Shown here piece by piece: positions 17,930-25,787 of a DNA stretch of 42,782 nucleotides; position 1 is the first letter of the stretch, and every line of letters starts with the position of its first letter. The position numbers were made by a program, and so were the translations under genes. Origin of the DNA: a virus; the IMG/VR virus record IMGVR_UViG_3300035670_000458, positions 1 to 42,782 of that record, one strand, 5' to 3'. The notes beneath the pieces are model-generated. The model was not told the origin of the DNA. It worked only from the letters and a program-made list of their open reading frames with translations, and did no database searches.

Positions 17930-18481
17930 TTATAAACTTTCCGCTCCATATAACCTTAGCATGATCTTCTCAACAAGCCTGTTCTTATGCCTTCTTACCG
18001 TTCTTTCATCACAATGCATAAGATTTGAAATAGCATCATCTTTTTCCCCAAAAAAATATTTATAGGCGATTATATGTTTCCACGGATCCGAATCAATACC
18101 CAACAAAGCATACTCAATTTCTTTAATTTCTGCCTCATCATTTTTTATCCTTGTTTCTATTGTTGCTATTTTTACAATTAATTTTTCTTCAGGTGTCAGT
18201 CGTATTCCTCGTATATTGTTATACACAACATCTTTAGCCCTGCCGGAAGCTCCTATGCGGGTCTCCTTCTTCAAATCTTCGATGTCTTTCGAATATTTTT
18301 CAACATTTTTTCTCAGTTCAGGATAAGCTCTTAGCCGCTGTTCAGTGTGTCCGAAAAGATGTTGCCGAGATTTCTTTCCCTGTTCATAACCGTGTCCGTA
18401 TCCATGCACTAACCCTGATTTAACACTGCGTTCGATAACATCTTGGATTATTTTTTCAAACTGCTTTGATACTTTTGACAC
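17930..18481 (-). CDS. ArpU/RinA-like late transcription regulator (putative)
   Basis: 183 aa from GTG at 18481 behind GAGGAGGAG, overlapping the previous gene by 26 bases. The N-terminal half is basic and helical. The C-terminal third (about residues 125-180) resembles a sigma-region-4-like helix-turn-helix: W-K-H-I-I-A-Y-K-Y-F-F-G-E-K, then D-A-I-S-N-L-M-H-C-D-E-R-T-V-R-R-H-K-N-R-L. This is the layout of ArpU/RinA-type phage regulators, which lie just before terminase genes and switch on late transcription. The phased repeats at 17898-17924 would be its target; this is inference from position. Confidence 0.75.
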   Translation of the reverse strand: MSKVSKQFEKIIQDVIERSVKSGLVHGYGHGYEQGKKSRQHLFGHTEQRLRAYPELRKNVEKYSKDIEDLKKETRIGASGRAKDVVYNNIRGIRLTPEEKLIVKIATIETRIKNDEAEIKEIEYALLGIDSDPWKHIIAYKYFFGEKDDAISNLMHCDERTVRRHKNRLVEKIMLRLYGAESL

Positions 18482-18836
18482 GGCGGCTCCTCCTCTCAGT
18501 ATCTATATCCACAATAAATTTTCCGTCTTGGTGTTGTATGTCGATATTAAGTCCTCTGCAGGTTTCAATAAGTAATTCAGGGTCAATAGTGCCGTCTTTA
18601 AGCCCTACTATTTGGTCAAAGAAAAGCCGCATAAAAAGCCCGACTCTTTTCTTGCCAAAATTAAACGGCGGTGCACTCAAAGCGCAAGCACTTGCCGTTG
18701 TATATAACATGTCGTATCTGCTTTGAGATTCAGCCACAAGACGAGCCGCAATCTTCATGCACTCATCGTAAGTAAATAATCTGTTTTGTAATTTTCTGTC
18801 AAGTAATTCCTTATTACGTTTATCTCGCCTATTCAT
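18456..18836 (-). CDS. Hypothetical protein of early/middle region
   Basis: 126 aa from ATG at 18836 behind GAAGGAGG, one base after the preceding stop; an upstream in-frame start lies inside that gene. The N-terminus is very basic (N-R-R-D-K-R-N-K). The middle (L-F-T-Y-D-E-C-M-K-I-A-A-R-L) is helical, and the C-terminal 40 residues form a small alpha/beta region ending in a basic tail. No family was recognised. Its location before the late regulator suggests a regulatory or DNA-metabolism role, but nothing specific is visible. Confidence 0.7.
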   Translation of the reverse strand: MNRRDKRNKELLDRKLQNRLFTYDECMKIAARLVAESQSRYDMLYTTASACALSAPPFNFGKKRVGLFMRLFFDQIVGLKDGTIDPELLIETCRGLNIDIQHQDGKFIVDIDTERRSRRVKSIKAV

Positions 18837-18837
18837 C

Positions 18838-19317
18838 TTAATCCTCCTTCTGTTTAACCTGCACTGAGACAACTACTTTTTTATTTTTCACAAAGCTGTC
18901 AAAAGCCCCTAACAAATTTAGCAGTTCCTTAACATTTGTTTCAACATTCAGCAAAGTCAGATTTACTCTGCTTGTGCAAGACTCTTTTTTCTTATCGGCT
19001 TTTTTTTCGAAAGGTAAGAAAGCCTCAGTCGGTGCCTCTAAAGCTTCCATAATCTCATGCACAGTCGGAACGCCCGTATCAAGTTTTGGAGGTTGCTCTT
19101 GCTCCTTTTTTCCTTCGACATACCAAACTCTTCCTTTTCTAATAACGGACAACCCTTCAGCTTCCAATTCTCTGATTGCATCTTGAACATAGCAATGCGG
19201 ATTTGCGACTTGAATGCCTGCATCTTTTATTGCTTTTGTAATGTTCGGTTGGCTCCCGATGTTTTCCATAGCTGCAGCCTTGATGACATCAATACACTTT
19301 CGCGATAAAGTTGACAT
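18838..19317 (-). CDS. Winged-helix-like hypothetical protein
   Basis: 159 aa, ATG at 19317 behind GGAGG. Residues about 5-70 look like a winged helix: helical segments, then an A-I-R-E-L-E-A-E-G-L-S-V-I-R-K-G-R-V-W-Y-V wing. A charged linker rich in Lys/Glu follows, then a C-terminal helix and a beta-strand-like end (K-K-V-V-V-S-V-Q-V). This fits a small DNA-binding adapter. The family is not known to me. Confidence 0.65.
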   Translation of the reverse strand: MSTLSRKCIDVIKAAAMENIGSQPNITKAIKDAGIQVANPHCYVQDAIRELEAEGLSVIRKGRVWYVEGKKEQEQPPKLDTGVPTVHEIMEALEAPTEAFLPFEKKADKKKESCTSRVNLTLLNVETNVKELLNLLGAFDSFVKNKKVVVSVQVKQKED

Positions 19318-19320
19318 AGA

Positions 19321-19545
19321 TTAGACCTCCTTCAAATTGAATTTTTTCATATAGAGTTGCCGTTCATTTTCCGTTGCAATGTCCCACAGCTCTCCTAAAC
19401 GTTTAACAATTTTTATTAGCGTTTTTTCTGCCCATTCTTTTCCTTCCAAGGTATCATTCATATACTTTGTTTTTTCGTACCTTTCAGCTGCCTTGTATCG
19501 TTGAATAAGCTCTTCAAATTCCTTTTTTTGTTCAGGCGACAACAT
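19321..19545 (-). CDS. Small helical hypothetical protein
   Basis: 74 aa, ATG at 19545 immediately after the RusA stop. Entirely helical and highly charged (E-E-L-I-Q-R-Y-K-A-A-E-R-Y-E-K-T). No domain was recognised. Co-transcribed with the RusA-like gene. Confidence 0.65.
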   Translation of the reverse strand: MLSPEQKKEFEELIQRYKAAERYEKTKYMNDTLEGKEWAEKTLIKIVKRLGELWDIATENERQLYMKKFNLKEV

Positions 19546-19944
19546 TTACACCAGCTCCTCAATACAGATATAAATACCGGGATTGTCACTATAGAACTTT
19601 TCGATAATTTCCGAGGTTACCAGCGCATCATCTTTCCAGAAATGTAAGTCAGTCATTATATCAAAGAGCAACTTATTCATATTGTGGGTGTCAGGCTTAG
19701 TAGCTTTCCATTCCCCGTGATGATGTTTTCCGGTTAGTGGGAAACACCACTTTGTAATTACTCTTACTGCGCGGGTATATTCTTTTTCAGGGACATGTTT
19801 TGCGAGGTGTGCCGATAACTTTGCTCTTGCAGCTTTAAGGTCGTCCGGTTCGTAAAATTGAGGTTTGCCATTCCTGACAGTTACTTTCTTTTTTTGATGA
19901 GTAGTCTCTGGGGGGAGCATTGCCATAAAGAATTCAGATTTCAT
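19546..19944 (-). CDS. rusA: RusA-like Holliday-junction resolvase
   Basis: 132 aa, ATG at 19944 behind GGAGG. The C-terminal half has the family block: a W-K-A-T-K-P-D-T-H-N segment (Asp85) followed by K-L-L-F-D-I-M and F-W-K-D-D-A-L-V. The usual second acidic residue of K-P-D-x-D-N is His87 here; I think this variant is common in Bacillota phages, so loss of activity should not be assumed. RusA proteins are dimeric, Mg-dependent endonucleases that cut four-way junctions, resolving branched DNA before packaging. The gene is the first downstream of the iteron region. Confidence 0.85.
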   Translation of the reverse strand: MKSEFFMAMLPPETTHQKKKVTVRNGKPQFYEPDDLKAARAKLSAHLAKHVPEKEYTRAVRVITKWCFPLTGKHHHGEWKATKPDTHNMNKLLFDIMTDLHFWKDDALVTSEIIEKFYSDNPGIYICIEELV

Positions 19945-20015
19945 CGTATACCTCCATATTTTTACATTTATTTTTTATCTGTCAGTTTTCTTTTTGTAAG
20001 TGGGTCGTGTCATAA

Positions 20016-20047
20016 GTCATAAGTGCAACGTTAAATGCACTTATGAC
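20016..20047. repeat. 12-bp perfect inverted repeat next to the iterons
   Basis: GTCATAAGTGCA (20016-20027) and TGCACTTATGAC (20036-20047) are perfectly complementary around an 8-base centre. Weaker similarity extends outward on both sides. There is no T-run, so a terminator is unlikely. It flanks the AT-rich tract and iterons and is probably a protein-binding site of the origin. Confidence 0.8.
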
Positions 20048-20075
20048 ATACACACTTACACGAACAAAGTGAGAG

Positions 20076-20339
20076 GGTGTCAAAAAAAATATTTATATAT
20101 TTATATATGTGTTTTTTGACACCTATTTTGACACCTGTTAAAAAACGAAAAACATGTTTTTTGATACCCATTTGACACCCTGACTGTCAAATGCGTTTTT
20201 TGACACCCTCAAATAACATAAATTGTGTTTTTTGACACCTATTTTGACACCTGTTAAAATTTCGTTACCTGTCAAAAAATCAAATTTGACACCTGTCATT
20301 TTTTTAAGTGTCAATGTCATTTTCTTGTTTTTTGACACC
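20076..20339. repeat. Iteron array (TTTGACACC), probable replication origin
   Basis: The 9-mer TTTGACACC occurs in the same orientation at 20115, 20127, 20171, 20199, 20231, 20243, 20285 and 20331; a one-base variant lies at 20160 and an inverted copy at 20076-20084. A 36-bp block with two iterons is repeated exactly at 20108-20143 and 20224-20259. An AT-only stretch (about 20083-20106) could be the unwinding element. The array lies just downstream of the primase-helicase gene and runs into its last codons. It accounts for the gene-free stretch 19945-20303. Confidence 0.8.
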
Positions 20340-22547
20340 TTCAATTTTCTTAATAATTCCATTTATTACCTCGTAGCCACCATGTTCTTTTATTCTGCTT
20401 TTTACAGCGTTCTTGGATAATCCCATGTATTCTTCGAGTGCTTTTACTGTGATTTCTGCTTCAATGCCACACGCTTCGATAGCAGTTTCGATTGAAATAA
20501 CTCGTTCTTTTTTCTTTTTTTCTTTAGGTTTTCGCTTGTCTATTGCTTTTTTCCAAGAAGGTTTTTCGCTTTCACTTTGAAGGTCTGTAAGACTTCCTAT
20601 ATCGTCAAGAACATGAACAGGAAACTTAAACCACACATTTACCGGCTTAAACTTAGGAAATTCTCTTAATGTTCCTTCAATACGCCATGCTGTCCGAAGC
20701 TCGACTTGCTTTTCAACTTCAAACAAATCCTTTTGCATTTCCAGATACTTATAATGGGGAATTAATTTTTTGGAATATTCAAGCATTTTCATTTGTGAGC
20801 ACATATCGTCTTGGCCGGCTTCATCACGCCAACCCTGAGCGTATTTATCAAGCCACTGCTCACATACTTTGCAAATAGCTTTATTTTTTTCCTGCTTGAG
20901 AATTTCATCTGTCAGCTCCAATTCGATTAAGTCAAGAAGTGCATCCGGGTCACGTGCAAAAACCCCGGAGCCGGATGCTCTGTCCATAGACCTTTTACTC
21001 CCTTGAGAACCTTTACTGTGATGATGGCAATAGATAACTGCAGCATTAAGCTCATTACAAACTAAATCAAACTGATTACAAAAGTTTGCCATCTGATCCG
21101 CGCTGTTTTCGTCTCCGGTAATGACCTTATAAATTGGGTCGATTATGATAGCAGTATAATTCTTTTTTGCTGCTCTGCGGATAAGCTTGGGGGCAAGTTT
21201 GTCCATAGGAACCGACTTACCTCTTAAGTTCCATATATCAAGATTTTGCAGAGATTTTGGAGCCCATCCCAATGCGTTATAAACGTCCTTAAACCTATGA
21301 AGACAACTTGCTCGGTCAAGTTCCAAATTAATGTACATAACTTTGCCTTGGGCACATTCCCAACCCATCCAGTGTTTACCTTCAGCTATGGCAATACATA
21401 GTTCAATCAATGCATAGCTTTTCCCGGCTTTTGATGGACCGGCAATAAGCATTTTGTGACCTTGCCTTAAAACACCCTGTATTAATGGAGGAGACAACTC
21501 CGGTAAGTTATTCCATATTGAATCCATACTCTCAGGAGCCGGAAGATCATCATTAATACCCTCTATCCATTCTTGCCATTCTTTCCAAGATTCTTTGCCG
21601 ATGTTGGTATCGATAAGGAACTGCTTATGACCTTTCCTCATTATTCCCGGCATCCTTGACAATCTTGAGGGGTTCTTGTTTTGGCTGTCAACCTTAAGCC
21701 CATTCTTCTGGCAGACTGCATATAGATACTCAACCCGTTTGCGATACTCTTCATATGTACCAGCGTCAATTCTAACAATTGCATGTAGACTTTTACCCCC
21801 GGAATGTACCAAGCAGGCCACAGGCAACTCCAGCTCTCGAATAATTGCGTTTTGTTGGTCGATGTCGATTATATCTGACTCCACAAGTGCAAATCTGAAA
21901 TCAGTGACGTTCTCATTTTTACAGCCTTTTCCGTCCATCGGGTTAAATCGTATCCATGCTCCTGCCTCTTCTTTGTAATCTCCCAGTACTGAACCAATGT
22001 CCCCATTACATTTGTTAAGATCATGTATGAGCTGCCCTGCTGTCCTGTCCCAACATCCCTTGCTTGGCAAAAATTTTCCTTCTTTTTCCCATGATTCCGT
22101 TACATATCCGACGTTTTCAGAAGCTTCAAAAAGTGTTTCAAGATATTTCACAAGCTGTCCTGCAGGATTCCATTTTTCCGGCTCGTTAACTTCTCTCCCC
22201 TCAACCCATCCTTTTTTAATAACAACAAGATCGTCTTTTCCTCCGATTACAGCATCCCATTCAAGCTCATGCCCGAGGTCTTTTTGCGCCGGATACCATC
22301 CGTTATCTTTTGCCATTCGAACAATCGTTCCCCCGGTTACTGGGGTCCCGGTACCATGGAAAGTATTCCATTTTTTTTCACATTCCCCTGGATGATAACG
22401 GCTGTCATTTCTACTCCAGCTATCCCAATCAATTACAGAATAGCCTTCATACTTAAGAGCCATCCCGACATTTATCCAATCTTGATAATCTAAAGAAGAG
22501 GGAGAAATATATTTAAGTAAATCTCTTAAATCGTATTGATTATCCAT
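20304..22547 (-). CDS. Bifunctional primase-helicase (PriCT-2 / primase / RecA-like ATPase)
   Basis: 747 aa, ATG at 22547 behind AAGGAG. Residues about 5-85 match the PriCT-2 type domain (Y-Q-D-W-I-N-V-G-M-A-L-K-Y). Residues about 190-320 resemble an archaeo-eukaryotic-type primase core, with acidic E-S-D-I-I-D and H-S-G-G-K-S-L-H-A-I-V motifs. Residues about 355-600 are a RecA-like helicase with Walker A G-P-S-K-A-G-K-S near 370, and Walker B I-I-I-D-P followed by C-H-H-H-S-K-G-S. A small helix-turn-helix lies at the C-terminus. It would prime and unwind phage DNA at the neighbouring iteron origin. Confidence 0.85.
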   Translation of the reverse strand: MDNQYDLRDLLKYISPSSLDYQDWINVGMALKYEGYSVIDWDSWSRNDSRYHPGECEKKWNTFHGTGTPVTGGTIVRMAKDNGWYPAQKDLGHELEWDAVIGGKDDLVVIKKGWVEGREVNEPEKWNPAGQLVKYLETLFEASENVGYVTESWEKEGKFLPSKGCWDRTAGQLIHDLNKCNGDIGSVLGDYKEEAGAWIRFNPMDGKGCKNENVTDFRFALVESDIIDIDQQNAIIRELELPVACLVHSGGKSLHAIVRIDAGTYEEYRKRVEYLYAVCQKNGLKVDSQNKNPSRLSRMPGIMRKGHKQFLIDTNIGKESWKEWQEWIEGINDDLPAPESMDSIWNNLPELSPPLIQGVLRQGHKMLIAGPSKAGKSYALIELCIAIAEGKHWMGWECAQGKVMYINLELDRASCLHRFKDVYNALGWAPKSLQNLDIWNLRGKSVPMDKLAPKLIRRAAKKNYTAIIIDPIYKVITGDENSADQMANFCNQFDLVCNELNAAVIYCHHHSKGSQGSKRSMDRASGSGVFARDPDALLDLIELELTDEILKQEKNKAICKVCEQWLDKYAQGWRDEAGQDDMCSQMKMLEYSKKLIPHYKYLEMQKDLFEVEKQVELRTAWRIEGTLREFPKFKPVNVWFKFPVHVLDDIGSLTDLQSESEKPSWKKAIDKRKPKEKKKKERVISIETAIEACGIEAEITVKALEEYMGLSKNAVKSRIKEHGGYEVINGIIKKIEGVKKQENDIDT

Positions 22548-22559
22548 TGTGCAATCTCC

Positions 22560-24203
22560 TTATCTACTTTCAAGTTCTGCTTGCACTATATAACTTGCGG
22601 TGACTATGTTTAAATTATTAGGTTTATACTCTGAAGGATTGATATGTGACGGAACTCTCCAGCCGTTCGCAGCAATTCTGTCTATTAATTTTTTTGCGTC
22701 TTCAAACTGCCATGTTCCGACATGATTAAATCCTTTGCCTTCAAGAAATCTGATTTGTTTTGGAGTTGTTAAACCTTCAATTCTTCTTTTGTCAAGTCTT
22801 TCGAGTAATTTTACTGCTTTTCCGGCATTATCTATTTCGTCCGGGAAAATTCCGTATTTCTCAAGAGTTGTTCTTTGATTTTCAGTAGCAGGAGCCATTT
22901 CCCAACCAAAACTCGGGATATAGTCTACCAAATCTTCTGATTGGATTGACATTTCAAACTGCAGAGGATCGACTAATTTTCTTTTTCGGCTTTTCATTTC
23001 GGATAGCTTTTTAGCAAGAGCTTCTTCTCTTTCTGATATTACATCTTTAGTAGCTTTTGCTTCCGCTTGCTCTAAATCAATAGGACAGGCTGCATTATTT
23101 ATATTTTCTGTCATTTTTTTTGCCACTTCCTGATTTTCACAAATCAAATGAGCCGGTCGGCATAATTCATGCTTTTCAGTATTCCAGAGGAAGTCTAATA
23201 ACAATAAATGGTCCTTTCCGGGATGTAATCGCGTTCCACGCCCTACCATTTGCGAATAAAGAGCACGTGATTTTGTTGCCCTTAATACCACGATACAATC
23301 AACAGACGGGCAATCCCATCCCTCAGTCAACAACATTGAATTACACAATACATTATATCTGCCCTTATCAAAGTCTTGAAGAATTTGTGTTCTATCTGCA
23401 CTGTCACCGTTTACTTCAGCAGCTTTAAACCCTTTTCTTTCTAAAATGTCTCTAAACTTTTGACTGGTTTTAACAAGCGGTAAAAAAACAACTGTTTTTC
23501 TATCTTTACATATGTTTGCCATTTCATCTGCTATTTGATATAAATAAGGGTCTAATGCTGTACCTAAGTCTCCTACTTTATAGTCGCCAGCCTGAGTTCC
23601 CACCCCTGTTAAGTCAATCTTAAGTGGTATCGTTTGCGCTTTAATTGGAGATAGGTATCCTTCTTTAATTGCTTTTGGTAAAGTATATTCATAGGCTAGA
23701 GATTCAAAGTATTGACCGAGGTTTTTCATATCGGATCGGTCAGGAGTAGCCGTAACCCCCAAAACTTTTGATTCGTTAAAGTGTGATAAAACTTTTTGAT
23801 AACTATCAGAAATGCAATGATGAGCTTCGTCAATTATGATTGAATCAAAGTAATCGTTTGAGAATTGTGAAAGTCGTTTCTCTCTCATAAGAGTTTGTAC
23901 ACTACCGACTACTACCCTGTACCAACTGCCAAGACAAGATTCTCCTGCTTTTTCTATAGCACATCCTAATCCTGTTGATTTTATAAGTTTATCAGCAGCT
24001 TGGTCAAGTAATTCACCTCGGTGAGCAAGTACTAGAACTCGCTCACCAAATCGGACACAATCCTCAATTAATTTACTGAAAACAATTGTTTTACCTAACT
24101 AACCGCACCCTGTCGGAAGTACCAACAGGGTGCGATGAACTCCTTTCTGCCATTCATTTTGAACAGCTTCTTTTGCTTGGATTTGATATGGCCTTAATTC
24201 CAT
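22560..24203 (-). CDS. DEAD/DEAH-box helicase with an in-frame UAG inside the P-loop (recoded or broken)
   Basis: The start is ATG at 24203 behind GGGAGG, two bases after the upstream stop. The frame is a superfamily-2 helicase: Q-motif-like M-E-L-R-P-Y-Q, P-loop, D-E-A-H near residue 125, V-T-A-T-P, and a C-terminal Q-M-V-G-R-G-T-R-L. The P-loop reads P-T-G-C-G, stop, L, G-K-T: nine extra bases split the expected P-T-G-C-G-K-T. The stop is TAG at 24099-24101, flanked by GGT (24102-24104) and GGT (24093-24095). Everything else is intact, so loss is recent or the ribosome skips the insert. Without recoding, the part after the stop could restart only after the Walker A motif. Confidence 0.85.
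24104..24134. other. Perfect 10-bp hairpin abutting the P-loop stop codon
   Basis: CGCACCCTGT and ACAGGGTGCG (mRNA sense) pair perfectly around an 11-base loop; plus-strand arms are 24125-24134 and 24104-24113. The 3' arm ends in the first base of the GGT codon before the TAG. No T-run follows, so it is not a terminator. It is coding sequence in helicase motif I. Confidence 0.85.
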
Positions 24204-24205
24204 GG

Positions 24206-24655
24206 CTAAAACCTCCCTGTTTGAAAGTCCGGCTTATCAAGAGCTTCATAAAATTTCTTTACTTCATTTGACTGCATATCCTTCCCCTCGTCATTGGTCC
24301 ATTTCCTAATACCAATCTTAACCTTTCCTTTTGAACCGACAACTTTATTCCAATTCATTGTAAGTTTTTCACCTTTTTTACGCTGTCCGATTGATGTAAA
24401 AAAAGCACACAACATTCCTTCCGTTATAGTGTGCAAAAACAAATTATGTTTAATAGTAGTAGTTCCTTGTGGAGCATCAATCTTTATGTAAATAATTGCT
24501 TTGTTACAGGGAGGAAGCTTATCGCTTCCATTATGCCTTGCTCTTTCAAAATTAACGACCTCAAAATCATAATCACCTTCCGGAATGATAACAAATTCAG
24601 GACTATCCTTTTCTATAACATCATCCCATCCTAATTCTCTGCCTTCTATGCTCAT
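24206..24655 (-). CDS. DUF669 family protein (ssDNA-binding/recombination accessory)
   Basis: 149 aa, ATG at 24655 behind AGGAGG. The N-terminal W-D-D-V, the I-P-E-G-D-Y-D-F-E-V segment and a later G-K-V-K-I-G-I-R-K-W are the usual DUF669 marks. In Bacillota phages this family sits beside Sak4-type ATPases and helicases and is thought to act with single-stranded DNA. It lies between the Sak4-like gene and the helicase, whose start is two bases after this stop. The exact activity is inferred. Confidence 0.8.
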   Translation of the reverse strand: MSIEGRELGWDDVIEKDSPEFVIIPEGDYDFEVVNFERARHNGSDKLPPCNKAIIYIKIDAPQGTTTIKHNLFLHTITEGMLCAFFTSIGQRKKGEKLTMNWNKVVGSKGKVKIGIRKWTNDEGKDMQSNEVKKFYEALDKPDFQTGRF

Positions 24656-24686
24656 ACTTATTTCCTCCTATTAATTAATTTTTTTA

Positions 24687-25787
24687 TTAAAATGGTAACT
24701 TCCTTAATTCTTGAATCAAAGTGAACACTTGCGGCCACGCTGCAATAAGAACTCCATTAATAAACTGAGGATCATAATTGCTAATTGGCGTATTAAATGG
24801 ATAATATCTTTTATCTGCTACGGCTTTTTGAATTTCTTCGGGTAATACGTTATTAGCTTTCATTAAATCGGCCAAAGCTTTCGGAATCCCAACTAATACT
24901 TCCTCGTTTATTGGTGGATGCTCCTGCTCCTGCTCTTGCCCCTTCTCTTTCTCTTGTATGGACTCCGGCTTATCTAATGGCTTCGGTGCTGATTGATTTT
25001 GATTTGCAATATATTCAGTAACTACAGGCTGTAATGGAACAATAGATGAGTGTATGTTTTTTGGCTCATTAAGTGGTAATGATGGAAAACAATGAGCAAT
25101 TTGAGCAAATTCAAATGGTAATTCATCCGGCAGCCCATATCTGTTTTTTGCATCCCAGCAGGAGTGATGGGTAGTATACATTACCCTTTTACCTCCCTGG
25201 GCTTTGTTTTTCTTATCGTCTGTTTTGACGACATAAGTTTTGTAATTTGCAAAAATCACAGCATCTGCCCATTCTTTCAATAGTGGAGCTGTCTTTTTCA
25301 TCAGTTTTAATTCCCACCTGTCGTATGCTCCCATTTCATCCGGCTGTTCAAACTTCCGCATTTGTGCATGAGCCGTAAAAACTACATTAATTCCTAATGG
25401 CAATAAATCACTACAAAGATTTAGGAAGCGTCCAAATTCTTCTTCTAGGTAAACATAACCTTTTCCATACCCAAAATCCTCAATTCCATCTTTTTTTGAC
25501 TTTGAGCATATATGTTCGGCACAAAGTTTTTCTGCCCAATCGGCGGTATCAATAACCCATGTACGGCACTTATCAGGATTGTTTTTTAAATATTGAGCTT
25601 GTTGAATTAACATCTCCCAACTTGTTGGCTTCGAAAATCTTGCAACATCCAATTCGTCTGTACTACCTTCTACATCAGAAAATATAACTTGTGGAAACTT
25701 CGAAACAAAAGTCGACTTTCCTATTCCTTCCGGACCATATACAATAATTTTTTGTGCTCTTTTGTTTTTGCCTGTTGTTATTTCCAC
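24687..25787 (-). CDS. Sak4-like RecA-fold ATPase (AAA_24)
   Basis: 366 aa, GTG at 25787 sharing one base with the preceding stop. The Walker A is G-P-E-G-I-G-K-S-T at residues 18-26; a W-V-I-D-T-A-D-W Walker-B-like block lies near residue 80, and a V-V-F-T-A-H-A-Q-M-R block near 135. This matches phage Sak4-type single-strand-annealing/recombination ATPases. The C-terminal 110 residues are a low-complexity Pro/Gln/Glu linker plus a helical end. With the DUF669 gene and SMC-like ATPase it forms a recombination cassette. Confidence 0.85.
   Translation of the reverse strand: MEITTGKNKRAQKIIVYGPEGIGKSTFVSKFPQVIFSDVEGSTDELDVARFSKPTSWEMLIQQAQYLKNNPDKCRTWVIDTADWAEKLCAEHICSKSKKDGIEDFGYGKGYVYLEEEFGRFLNLCSDLLPLGINVVFTAHAQMRKFEQPDEMGAYDRWELKLMKKTAPLLKEWADAVIFANYKTYVVKTDDKKNKAQGGKRVMYTTHHSCWDAKNRYGLPDELPFEFAQIAHCFPSLPLNEPKNIHSSIVPLQPVVTEYIANQNQSAPKPLDKPESIQEKEKGQEQEQEHPPINEEVLVGIPKALADLMKANNVLPEEIQKAVADKRYYPFNTPISNYDPQFINGVLIAAWPQVFTLIQELRKLPF

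Noticed and set aside
20108-20339. CRISPR-like direct repeats
   Set aside because: Nine-base repeats at irregular spacing in AT-rich DNA next to a primase-helicase gene fit iterons, not CRISPR.
22560-23888. Treating the helicase as starting at 23888
   Set aside because: That start would remove the P-loop, has no good ribosome site, and ignores the intact upstream coding sequence to 24203.
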